Of a stretch of DNA of 64,000 nucleotides, positions 39,601 through 49,044 are shown piece after piece. A model generated the notes under the pieces. That model was given only the letters and a program-made list of their open reading frames with translations. It did not search any database and had not been told where the DNA came from. Location of the stretch: assembly GCA_025558095.1 (NCBI GenBank), contig JAIVFI010000001.1, forward strand, positions 510,501 through 574,500, read 5' to 3'. The position numbers were made by a program, and so were the translations under genes. The number at the start of each line of letters is the position of its first letter. Position 1 is the stretch's first letter. The DNA comes from Hyaloraphidium curvatum (lineage: Eukaryota > Monoblepharomycota > Hyaloraphidiomycetes > Hyaloraphidiales > Hyaloraphidiaceae).

Positions 39601-40520
39601 TGCTTTGGTTCGGGGTCCGCGCACAGGACCAGGTCGTAGCTGCCTTCGGCGCCCCAGCGGTAGGTGTTGCTGGATCCGTTGTCCCATCGCACGGTGAGAA
39701 CGCCGCCCGCCTTGTCGGCATCCTTCACTTTCCCGGCGCCCCCGCCGTCCTGTGATCCCCACTTCCAATCGGGGCCTCGGCGCACGCGCATGCCGACCAT
39801 CTGCTCGCAAGTTGGACGGAGCGCCCTTACCACAAGATCCCAGCAGCCCTCCGCCCCCCAGCGATAGTTGTTGGTCTTCCCGACGTCCCATCGGACGGTG
39901 ACCCATCCCTTTTCCTTTTCCAGCACGCCGATTACGGCGCCCTCGCGGCCGGCACCCCCGTCCTGCTCGCCCCACTTCCAGTCCTTGCCGCGGCGCACGC
40001 GGACGCCCACCATGCCCTCCCACCGCATGCCCCTGGGCCCGTGGCTGCGCACGACCTCGAGGTCGCAGCGGCCGCCAGCGTCCCAGCGGTAGACATTGCT
40101 CCGGCCCGCGTCCCAGCGCACGTGCACCCAACCTTCATACCCCGCATCGTAGTCCAGGGCGACCACCGTGCCTTCGCGGCCGGTGCCGCCGTCCTGGTCG
40201 TCCCACTTCCAATCCCTGCCGCGGCGCACGCGCGTGCCCACGGCGTGCTCCCAGGGCGTGCCGCTGGCGGCCCCGGGCGGCGCTTCTTCGAGGTCGAACG
40301 CGCCATCGGCGCCCCACCGGTGCAGGAAGGCGCCGCCGGCGTCCCACTCGACGCGCAGCCAGCCGTCCAGGGGCGCGTGCGCCGCGGCGACGGTGCCCAG
40401 GCGGCCCGCGCCGCCGTCCTGCTCGCCCCACCGCCAGTCGCGCCCGCGCCGCACGCGCCGCCCGATCATCGCGGCGATCGGCGGGCGCGGGGCGTCCCGC
40501 GCGGGCATCGCAGGCGGCAT
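36667..40520 (-). CDS. MIB/HERC2 x4 - ankyrin - kinase - kinase protein, in-frame TAG in second kinase
   Basis: Four exons (40520-37848, 37785-37410, 37359-36890, 36825-36667) sum to 1226 codons. Four MIB/HERC2 domains (each with VRRGxDWKWGxQDGG and a YRWGAxGxxDL end) occupy about residues 18-300. Ankyrin repeats (KDEDGWTGIHFACRKGHEAV and similar) occupy about 445-590. The first kinase runs from LGRGAFGAVYRG (about 685) through HSDLKADN, DFGLAK and ASDVWTFG. The second runs from LGAGGFGEVFRG through YSDLKADN and DFGISK to a CW....RP tail. A TAG at 36977-36979 sits between HEPMGR and ADVWTFG of the second kinase; downstream coding and splice sites remain good. It could be a null for the second kinase, read through, or a sequence error. 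MIB/HERC2 domains bind partner proteins in ubiquitin ligases; their fusion to kinases here is a signalling scaffold by inference. Confidence 0.8.
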
Positions 40521-40976
40521 CGCGGTGCGCCGGCTGCCGGTGGGGGACCGCTGCGGTTGGACTGACTGACTGACTTTCGACGGCTGATGGGTGTTGGGGG
40601 ACGGACCCGGCCACGGGGGACTAACCGTTCCTGGCAGGCGAGACCTCCAGCATTCTCTTGGATTCGATTCGAAAGGACACTGATCAACTGGCAATGCGAT
40701 TCCTGAGACAGATGACGTCGTCGTGTTTGCCGTCCGGCTCCGTTCGGGGGGGCGGGGCGGAGTTTCGGAGCGGTTTCCCCCGAATGCCACTCCTGGCAGA
40801 GCTTCACTTCCCCGATTCCATGACAACCAATTCCCATCAACTGGCCAGCATCCGATTGGCCCGATGTCAACGTCTGGCCGGTGACCTTGGCGTGAGCGCG
40901 CTGCCCTCCCCCTGTGCGCGCGGACCCCCGCAGACACTGCCACAAACTCCGGATCCCGTGACCCCAACAGACGCCC
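40521..40976. promoter_or_regulatory. Divergent intergenic region with GACT tandem repeat
   Basis: Lies between the divergent starts of the kinase gene and a hypothetical gene. At about 40560-40575 the plus strand reads GACTGACTGACTGACTTT. A similar GACTGACTGA occurs upstream of the secreted-protein gene at about 45449. It could be a 5'-leader or promoter motif. Confidence 0.35.
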
Positions 40977-41477
40977 ATGGCCCCCGCCGCCGAGCGGCGC
41001 GCCCCCGCCGGCGATCCACGACCCCCTCCCGCCGTCGGCCGCGGGGCGCCGACCCCGCCGCCGGCCCCGCCGGCCCCGCAGAAGGCCCCGCCGCGCGCGG
41101 ACCCCGCTGACGGCTCCGACTCGGACGGCACACTCGGCGCGGACGAACCCTCGCCCGCCGACTGCACGGCGCCGAAATTCACCCCGCGGCGGTGGGCCTC
41201 CCCGCCCAAGGCCCCCGCCTTCCGCACGCCGGTCCCCGACCGGATAGCGAAGCGCGACGCCGCCTCGGCCGCGCTGGTGGCCGCGCTGCTGCGCACGGGG
41301 GCCCGGGACGAGGACTGTGAGCTTGCAGAGGAAGACATCGAGGAGGTACCGCGCGTGCCGGCGGGGTGCGCTCGTTATTGGGAGTCCGGATTGTGCGACG
41401 ACGACCTGAGGGAGGGGGCAGAGCATTGGGAGGAGCGGTGCGCTGGCGACGCTTGGAGGACCGGGGCGTGCATTTGA
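40977..41477 (+). CDS. Hypothetical protein, Pro/Ala-rich then acidic
   Basis: 166 residues, intronless, with a CCCATGGCC start context. The first 60 residues are Pro/Ala-rich. The middle has a basic-aromatic patch (KFTPRRWASPPKAPAFRTPV), and the end is acidic with four Cys (GCARYWESGLCDDD and ERCAGDAWRTGACI). I recognise no family. An open frame on the opposite strand is an extension of the kinase gene and lacks any domain here. Confidence 0.45.
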   Translation: MAPAAERRAPAGDPRPPPAVGRGAPTPPPAPPAPQKAPPRADPADGSDSDGTLGADEPSPADCTAPKFTPRRWASPPKAPAFRTPVPDRIAKRDAASAALVAALLRTGARDEDCELAEEDIEEVPRVPAGCARYWESGLCDDDLREGAEHWEERCAGDAWRTGACI

Positions 41478-41713
41478 AGGGGTTGTGTCAGGTTGTTTGG
41501 GGTCCGGGGTGCGGGGATGGGCTTGCTTGAATGGAGCACGGCATGGTCGGCTGCGCGCAGAGGGAGTGTGTTTGTTTCTGGGCGCTTCTCTGCGTCCGCA
41601 ATGTTTGGAAGCGTTGGTTTTTGGTGAAGCCGGTCGAGTTCCGCGCGACGGTCGATGAACAGACTTGTAACATAAGCACCTGTCAAATGGACGAGCACGT
41701 GGACACACGCAGA

Positions 41714-41804
41714 TGACAGGCGCCGGGAAGCTCCATCACGCGGAACACTTTGCTTTTTACCTGCTTGTTGCATCGAGGAGGATCTTGTCGTCCGGCGCTT
41801 GTCA
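41714..41804. mobile_element. 91-bp MITE-like unit, copy 1
   Basis: Begins TGACAGGCGCCGG and ends with its near-complement CCGGCGCTTGTCA, giving terminal inverted repeats of 13 bp with one mismatch. The interior is pyrimidine-rich toward the right end. It has the same length and ends as the second unit 149 bp downstream. No coding capacity and no clear target-site duplication. Confidence 0.6.
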
Positions 41805-41862
41805 ACGCGCTGTGGAACGCCCCTACGAAGGACCGAAGCTCTTGTCCGGGAACGCAGTTCCA

Positions 41863-41953
41863 TGACAGGCGCCGGAAAACACTATCTCGCCTGACCTTCT
41901 CTTTCTTTGCTTCTTGATCCCTCGAGAACAATCGTTTCTTCCGGCGCCTGTCA
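41863..41953. mobile_element. 91-bp MITE-like unit, copy 2
   Basis: Begins TGACAGGCGCCGG and ends CCGGCGCCTGTCA, a perfect 13-bp terminal inverted repeat. The interior is only partly similar to copy 1, so the two are either diverged tandem duplicates or two insertions of one family. The hairpin could also serve as an RNA structure if transcribed. Confidence 0.6.
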
Positions 41954-42170
41954 AACGGCTACTATGGCCCGAGTCAGCTCCTCCGGGCCATTCATCGCCC
42001 AAGGAGCTCGACAGCACCGGAGGTTGGAATCAGTTGTATAATCTTCATTGTTTTCCTCCAGTTAGGCGAGCGATTGACCGCAGATCGCCTCCCTTGCCCT
42101 TCGTGCTTCGGGCTGCTTGGCGGCGCCGATCCAGCGGGTCCCGGCTAAACCCAACTGTCCCCCGAAAGCA

Positions 42171-43988
42171 ATGGCCGCGGCCTCCAAGCTCGCCGTCGCG
42201 GCGGCGGCGACCGCCGGCGGGCTCCTCCTCTCGCTCGCCGCGGCGTACCGCGTGCTCCGCGCGGGCGCGTACTCGCCGTGGTCGCACGTCCTGCTCGGCA
42301 CCCCCGCGCCGGAAAAGGCCTCGAAGCGCCTGCAGTCGGCCGCCAAGCCCGACGGCACCGTCGCCGTCGACATCGAGACGGAATTCTACAGCGTGACGGG
42401 CACCGTGGATGCCGCCTACACGGACGTGGTCGACGTGTTCTGCCGCAACGTCGCCGAGGGCCACGAGGTCGGAGCGTCGTTCTGCGTCTACGTTGGCGAG
42501 CGCCGCGTGGTGGATCTCGCGGGCGGGCAGAAGGTTGGCGGGCGCAAGTACGACCTGGACAGCTGTAGGTCGACCGACGGCCGATCGCGGTCCACTTTCT
42601 GATTGGGCCTCCCCCGCTACCGACCCTGATCCCCTGGTTGAACCGCGGTCCCGCCGGCCCACAGGCAACCAGGTGTTTAGCTCCGGCAAGGCCATCATGT
42701 CCGTCATCGTGGCCTACTGCGTCGGAAAGGGCTACCTCTCCTACGACGACCTGGTCACGAAGTACTGGCCCGAATTCGGCCAGGGCGGCAAGGAGCATGT
42801 GACTGTCAAGGAGATCCTGCAGCACCGCGCCGGCGTGGGCTGGCTCGACCCCGAGAACCGGCTCACGTACGAGGAGTGCTGGGACCTGGACGCCATCCGG
42901 CCCAAGCTGGAGCGGCAGAAGCACAACTTTGACGGCGTCAAGACCCAGAGCTAGTCAGTCCCTTCGGGGCCTTTTCGCTCCGCCGTTCTCACACGCGGCC
43001 GCAACGTTACGTTACAGCCACGCCGTCACCCGCGGCTACTACATGAATGAGATCCTCCGCCGCGTGCACCCGCAGGGCTACACCGCGCGCGACATCATGT
43101 CCAAGGAGATCCTCCCCCTCCTCGTCGCCGACGCCGACCGCACCGGCCACCCCGTGCACATCTCCGTGCCCGAGGACCCCGCGGTTTTTGGTCACATCTG
43201 GGACCTGGTCGCCTACCCCATCCCCCGCGTCGTGCTGCGCCTCTTCTACCCGCGGTTCGCCAACCCCGACCCCCTGCCGGAGCAGATCGTCCGCGGCATC
43301 CGCAACCCCAACCCCATCGCCAACAAGTCCATGGCCGAGACCATGCCCACGTTCGCCGGCCCCGACCCCGTCACGGGCAAGCCGGTGGGCAAGGGGCTGG
43401 ACTCGCAGAACTCATGGAACGTGCGGCGCGGGCAGCACACGAGCTTCGCGGTGGTCACCAACGCGCGGGCCATGGCGAGGCTGGGGGCGCTGATCGCCAA
43501 CGGGGGCAAGCTGGAGGGGAGGGAGGTGATCCCCGCGGGGACGGTCGGGGTGGCGATGGAGGAGGACCCGTGGAGCGGGGAGGACAGGGTGCTGCGGTTC
43601 GAGGTGCCCTTCACGGTAGGTCGCGCGCGGGCCTTCTCTTGATGAACGCGGCCTGACGTCGGGATCAGAACGGCGGTTGGGGGATCACCAAGGGCCGCCG
43701 CGTGCCCCAGACGCCCTCGGAGCAGCGCTGGATCGACCAGGGCACGGGCTGGAAATGGGTCGGCTGGGCGGGGTACGGCGGGTCGATGATGCAGTGGGAG
43801 CCGGAGAAGAAGATCGCGTTCGGATAGTGAGTGCTCGGCGCCGCGTTGGGATTTCGGGGACGGAAGCTGATTCGGACGACAGCGCGCCGTCGGCTTTGCA
43901 GATCTCGCTGCTCGGGGACTTCAGGTCGGCGAGGCTGCTCGAGACCGCGCTGGACTGCTGGGAGGCGGCGGGAGGCAAGGCCGCGTGA
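42171..43988 (+). CDS. Beta-lactamase-related serine hydrolase with N-terminal membrane anchor
   Basis: Five exons (42171-42564, 42665-42953, 43018-43615, 43669-43826, 43883-43988) give 514 residues. An N-terminal hydrophobic segment (residues about 6-30) is a signal anchor. The class C beta-lactamase/esterase fold shows a catalytic SxxK (FSSGKAIMS) with its upstream strand VGASFCVYVGERRVVDLAGG, the conserved QHRAGVGWLD loop, SYHAVTRGYYMNEI, carrying the YxN-like Tyr and created by splicing exons 2 and 3, and the C-terminal GWAGYGGSMMQWEPEKKIAFGY. Family members hydrolyse esters or peptides; the substrate here is unknown. The introns (53-100 nt) all keep frame. Confidence 0.9.
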
Positions 43989-44197
43989 AGATTCCCGATC
44001 GGAATCGAGCTTCGGGCACAGCTGTGTGAAGCACCTGGAATGACAAAGCTGGACGTCCAATGCGTTTTTCGGTGTACATACGCTACGTTACCGCCGCTAA
44101 GATCCAATTCGCAAAAGATGAAGCAAGATTCCGTACGTCCAAATCTCAAAGCGTGCAGTCCGAAAGAGAACGAACCCCACGGGTTGCCAACGTCCAA

Positions 44198-45220
44198 TCA
44201 GCGGTTGACTTGGAGGTTCCCGTTACCCGTAGCGGAGTTGTAGCTGTTTGACCCCGCATGCCTGCACGAGACGGACCTCCGGCCCAAGGAATCCCACGAA
44301 GGATACCTGTACCGGTAGTTGGCCACCCCCTGCCAGTTTGTGTTTGCCCGCCCGACCTCGCGCCCGTTGACCGAGAAGATGATCTGGATGTTGTTCGCGC
44401 CGCCGCCGTTGTCGGTGCGCGTGGCCCCGCAGGTCAGCGTGACCTGCTGGCCCCTCTTGACTGTGCGGTAGGTCACGGAGATGCGGAGGTTGACCTTGCG
44501 GGAGCATCCACTGCGGGACGGGCAGGCCCAGCTCCCCTCCTTGGCGGCGAGGTGCCACCCGCTGGCGGACTTGTAGTTGGTGCAGGTCCGGCCGTAGCGG
44601 TAGCAATCCCCGGTCCGAACGTTGTAGGCAATGACCCGGCAGTTGTCGTCGAAGTCGCACGAGATCTCGCACTGGCGCTCGCTGCCCTCGGTGGAGCGGG
44701 CAAGCGGGCTGTCGCAGCACTGCCGGTGGTTGGCGCACTCGCCGTACTGCAGCTGCTCCACGCAGTCACCCGGCAGGCCGCTGCCTTCGTAGCCGTTGAA
44801 ACAGGAACACTGGGGGCTTCCCGAGCTGTCGTCGCAGTATGCGTTGCTGTCGCACGGTGAGGGGTCGTCCGAGCACTTGGCGCTGCCGCCGCCGTTGCAG
44901 CTGCCCGGGCTCGTCGGACAGTTGGATTCCGAGAGCCCATACATCCAGAAGAAACTTTCTGTGCCGTAGCCGGCGTCGTTGCACCGGTTGTTGAAGAGCT
45001 TGCAGCTTCCAGCCCCGTTGTCGTTGTAGGTGTAGACGTAGCAGGGGCCAAGGTTGACGCACTTATTGTGGCACTCGGCACGCGTGATGGACCCCCACGT
45101 CTCGAGGACAGAGGAGCAGCAGGTCATGTCGAACGAGTTCCCGCACGGAACTCCCTGCGCGCCGGCAGTCGAGGCCGCTGCGAGCACAGCCGCAAGAAGC
45201 AGCACGGCTCCGAGGATCAT
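44198..45220 (-). CDS. Secreted Cys-rich protein with EGF-like and Ig-like domains
   Basis: 340 residues, no intron needed. The start at 45220 gives a canonical signal peptide (MILGAVLLLAAVLAAAS, cleaved near AGAQG). A Cys-rich PAN/apple-like region (about 25-105) is followed by an EGF-like domain (CSDDPSPCDSNAYC then CSCFNGYEG, about 115-155) and a second Cys-rich block. A beta-rich C-terminal domain with VKRGQQVTLTCGATRTDNGG resembles an Ig-like fold with one disulfide. Likely an extracellular adhesion or cell-wall protein. The longer open frame upstream to 45658 adds non-conserved sequence. Confidence 0.75.
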   Translation of the reverse strand: MILGAVLLLAAVLAAASTAGAQGVPCGNSFDMTCCSSVLETWGSITRAECHNKCVNLGPCYVYTYNDNGAGSCKLFNNRCNDAGYGTESFFWMYGLSESNCPTSPGSCNGGGSAKCSDDPSPCDSNAYCDDSSGSPQCSCFNGYEGSGLPGDCVEQLQYGECANHRQCCDSPLARSTEGSERQCEISCDFDDNCRVIAYNVRTGDCYRYGRTCTNYKSASGWHLAAKEGSWACPSRSGCSRKVNLRISVTYRTVKRGQQVTLTCGATRTDNGGGANNIQIIFSVNGREVGRANTNWQGVANYRYRYPSWDSLGRRSVSCRHAGSNSYNSATGNGNLQVNR

Positions 45221-45703
45221 CTTCGGGGCGATAGGGAAGCTCTGGTGGCCTGCGATGGGCGTAAATGTCGGGCCGACAAGTGGCGCTGGTGCGACGGCCC
45301 GCCACGACGCGGCGAACCGTTCCCACCGTGGGGGACCAACCTCGCGGGCGCTTCCGGACTCGGGATCGCCGAAGATTTGCCAAAATAGAGACCGGAAGAA
45401 GTGCGGCCGCCGGTTTTTCGTCGGTCCCTGTGCCGGATATGGTCCGTGACTGACTGATTTCGTTGATTGACTGACGAACTTGCTTGACTGTCGCGACCGT
45501 CGGCCGATGCAAGTTCCGGAGCCCATCGCGGCCCGTTTCCGCCACGCGCAGTCCCGATGATAGGCCTTGGTACCGCTTGCACTCTCGGACCGTCGGCTAA
45601 CCAGAACATGCGTCGCTAGTGCCGCGATCCGCAGGACGCGTTCTCCGGCACCATACAACAGCCGTTTCTTTGCTACTCGGGCCCAACATCTCCCTTAGAT
45701 GCG
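45221..45703. other. Intergenic, divergent promoter region
   Basis: Holds the upstream region of the secreted-protein gene, including a GACTGACTGA repeat near 45449 and a second partial one near 45466. No coding domain is visible. Confidence 0.45.
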
Positions 45704-46111
45704 ATGGACGTGGATGTTGTAAGGCAATCGGAGTTGAGGGATGGGCTTGGGATGGGCCTTGGAACTGATCTGACCTCGCGGCCAGTCAGGAAAATAGACG
45801 CCCCCGACGTCCCCTTCCTCCTGCCCGAGCTGATGCTCGCAGTCATGGAAGTCCTTGCCAGCCGACGGCACCGCCGCACGCGCGCACTACGGCGTGCATG
45901 CACCGGGCAAGCACGCCGTGGACGAGGCGTTCCGCCCCGTCAAAGGGCCGTTCAACTACGCCGCCGTCCAACCGCCCCCAGGCGGCGGCGACCCCTTCGC
46001 ATCCCTGCAGCTCCGCCTGAACCACTATCGCATTCCGAGCCTGGAACGGCTGTTCCTGCGGTTCGCGCGCGGGGCCGTGGACAACGGCGGGTCGCATCGG
46101 TTCGAGGACTA
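45704..46111 (+). pseudogene. F-box-like family pseudogene fragment
   Basis: The first frame has PFLLPELMLAVMEVLASRRH, nearly identical to LLPELMLAAMEVLADRKH of the copy at 35583-36439. Near 45885 the frame changes and continues with VKGPFNYAAVQPPPGGGD and RIPSLERLFLRFARGAV to a stop at about 46111. The MWRR C-terminal signature is absent. A truncated, frameshifted copy. Confidence 0.55.
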
Positions 46112-46838
46112 GGCGGCCGCGCCCCCGGACGAGCTCGGCCGCGGGAGGAGGGGGCGGTGAGGGATGCGGGGGCGAGGCACATGGCGGCGGAGGTGAGGAA
46201 GGTGCTGGGGATGCCGCCGGCGGAGTTTGGAGACTAGCGGCGGAGGCGTCGGGCGTGTGTTCGATTGCGGCGGAACAGCCCGTTCATGGTTCCCGGCCGC
46301 CTCCTCTGCCGCTTCCACCTCGGCAGCCTGCCTTTGCTTCCACGCCCGGTACGCCGTGACGGGCCAGCGACGGGATGGATGAACCGCAATGAGTCAACGA
46401 CCCCGAAGCTGCAGACGGCGGTTGTAGGGTCCGCAGGGACTTTCGCAAGCCGATCGCCGAGATCAATCGGGGGATTCCGCATCCGGCCGATGAGTTTTCG
46501 CCGTCCCTACGACTTTGGAGGCCGTTGGGGGTTTCGGCCTCAGAGGACGCATCGGTAGGGGGCGAGCTCCGAGGCGGCGGGTGGGAAGCCGCGCCGGGGC
46601 TTTGTGCCGCACGCACCGAGGCCAATCCGCTCGGCAGAGGCCATGTGCAAGCAAGCACATCCATCGGGACGCTAGGGACGTTCGGTTTGGGATGGAGCGT
46701 CGAAGGGTCTTTCAGTGCGGCACCCTAGCGGTTGAGTTCTGGACCGTTCGGAGGGACCGGTCCCTTCTCGCTACTTCAAAAGGAGCGCGTCCCCGGCGTC
46801 CCTCCCATCACACCCAGGCCGCCGCACCCGCCCTCACC
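46112..46838. other. Intergenic, no gene seen
   Basis: Contains the promoter region of the surface-protein gene at 46839; short GC-driven frames only. Confidence 0.45.
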
Positions 46839-48837
46839 ATGCGCGCTACCTCGTACCTTGCTGCCGCCGGCGCTGCCGTGCTCGCGCTCGTCGGCCGCTC
46901 CGACGCCCAGGGCGTCTCGTGGGCCGGGCGCTCCGAGCTCGCCGCCCTCTCGGGCTGCACCTCCGGCCAGCCCGGCACGAATGCCCCTCAGGTGAGCCCG
47001 ACTGGTCTCTAGACGCCCTAGGCAGCCGCTGATACTGTTTCTAGGTCGACACGGCCCGCACCAACATGACCCGCGCCGACATCACCGTCGCCGCGTGGAC
47101 CAAGCCCGTCACCGGCCGCAAGATGACCATGTACCTCGGCAAGGAGATGCACGGCACCGCCGTCTGCGTCGCCGACTCGGTCGGCAGCACCGGCACCTGC
47201 CGCTACGACTTCACCCTGTCGGGCACCTGGCGCACGCTCCGCGGCTGCGCCTGGTCCAACCCCGACACCACGAGCCGCCCCGGCTACGAGGTCCGCAACA
47301 ACACGGTCTACCTCGAGTGGCAGGACGCCTTCCCCGGCGGCAACCGCCAGGCCTCGCGCTACGCCTACCCGGTGTCGATCGCCCTGCCCACGACCGTGAA
47401 CGTGCAGACCGACATCAAGGTCCTCGAGGAGTCGGGCATCAAGAACTTCAACCTGACGGGGCTGTCGTACGACATCACCGACGGGCAGCGCTACCTGATC
47501 GTCGACTTCACCATGTTCTCGAGGTGGGCTCGGTGTGCGGCGCGTTTCTGAGCCGATCTGACCTCCCCTCCCTCCAGGTGGCCCAACAACCTTACTCTGG
47601 ATGCCGACTCGGGCTACATCAGCCTGCCCGGCTACACCGGAACCGTCGAGATCAACTCGTACACCCTGCCCACCTGCGTCAAGACCGACGGCTCGTCCAG
47701 CACCGCCTTCACGACCCAGGACTTCTGCTACCAGAACGGCCAGCTGAAGATCGCCATCGGCGACGTCTGCAACGTCGGCGGCACCTACGCCTTCAACTTC
47801 GATACCAACTGCTTCCCCGGCGCGGCAAACACAAACACCTGCACGGGCAAGGTCCTCACCGCCAATGCTCTCATCGGCACGCCCAACGCCTCGGGCGCCC
47901 TCGAGCTCGACCTCTGCAACGCCCTCCTGAACACGGTCGCCTCGGTTACCGGCGTGATGGTTGCGGACAAGCCCCAGGGCTACTTCTTCGGCGACACCGT
48001 GCTGCTCACGGCCACCTTCACCTCGCCCGACCTGCCCATCTACGAGGCCCGCCTGACCAAGATGATCCTCGGACGCAACAAGGTCGAGCGCACGCCCAAC
48101 ATCGGCGCCGCCACCACCGTGACCCGCAATGTCAACACGACCCTCGTCGACTCGGCCGCCGGCCCCGCCGCCGTCGGTGCCCTCTCGACTCTCGCGGTGA
48201 ACACCAACTTCACCTACCTGCCCACGGCCGACCCGAACGTTGTGGAGATGAAGGTCACGCCCAACATGCTGCCCAAGCAGGCCGGCGTCGATTTCAACGA
48301 CGACTCGTTCCTGACCACGGACGACTTTGATTCGATCACCGTGAGTAGCGGATGGGCGTCGCTGGCGCCTCGATCGGTCGCTCATCCTTCCTCCCCTTGC
48401 AGGACTACACCTTTTACGCCACCTTCCGCATCTACTTCGACCAGCAGTCCGCCGCCGGCCAGCGCCGCCGCCGTCTGCTCGCCCGTGACGTGCAGGTGCC
48501 CGCCCCGGCCCTCCGTCAGACGACCACGAGCAACCAGAACGCGAACGCCGCCCTCACGGTGCCGCCGAACCCGAACGCCGTGCAGACCCAGCCCACCACC
48601 GCCCCGGTCGCCCCCGTCGCACAGCCCGCCGCCGCCACTTCGTCGAACGAGGCCCTCGTCATCGCCGCCATCGTCATCGGCACCCTCGCCCTGCTCGCCG
48701 CCTGCTGCACCCTCTTCGTCCTGCTGGCCATGCGCCGCAAGGACAAGAAGCGCGAGGAGGAGGACGCCTTCATCCGCCAGAGGCTCGTCAACGGCATCGA
48801 GTCGGCCAAGGCGCCGCAGTGGGGTGCCGCCGTCTAA
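46839..48837 (+). CDS. Type I membrane glycoprotein with tetrabasic site
   Basis: Four exons (46839-46991, 47045-47523, 47578-48340, 48403-48837) give 609 residues. The N-terminus is a signal peptide (MRATSYLAAAGAAVLALVGR, cleaved near SDAQG). The large ectodomain is beta-rich with many Cys and several N-glycosylation sequons (NMT, NNT, NLT, NTT, NFT). Near the end of the ectodomain is RRRRLLARD, a possible Kex2/furin site, then a Gln/Asn/Thr/Pro stalk, one transmembrane helix (VIAAIVIGTLALLAACCTLF) and a basic-acidic tail. I do not recognise the ectodomain family. The layout (ectodomain, basic cleavage site, stalk, helix) suggests a shed surface or adhesion protein. Confidence 0.8.
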
Positions 48838-49044
48838 GCGGACGATCGGGATAGACTGGGGGATTTCGTGGGCTCTGTTGTGACTAGTGCAGTGCAATGA
48901 GAGCTTGTCTTGCAACGATCTTGCGGGTGCTGACGTCCAGTCCAGGTCTGTTGGTTGCGAGCAGTGACTGACAACGACACCATCCATTGACGCGGCACAA
49001 TCGCCGACTTTTCCTATGTACACGAGGCCGAGCGCGTCCACTTC

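Larger units (their letters stand above)
41478..42170. other. Intergenic holding two MITE-like units
   Basis: AT content is higher than in the surrounding genes. Besides the two 91-bp inverted-repeat units listed separately, I see no coding domain. Confidence 0.6.

Noticed and set aside
40521-41708. N-terminal extension of the kinase-fusion frame to 41708
   Set aside because: No domain upstream of the MIB/HERC2 array; the Met at 40520 is the sensible start and the extension overlaps a plus-strand frame.
41714-41953. Mitochondrial double-hairpin element explanation for the twin units
   Set aside because: The flanking genes are nuclear with spliceosomal introns; a MITE or local duplication fits better.
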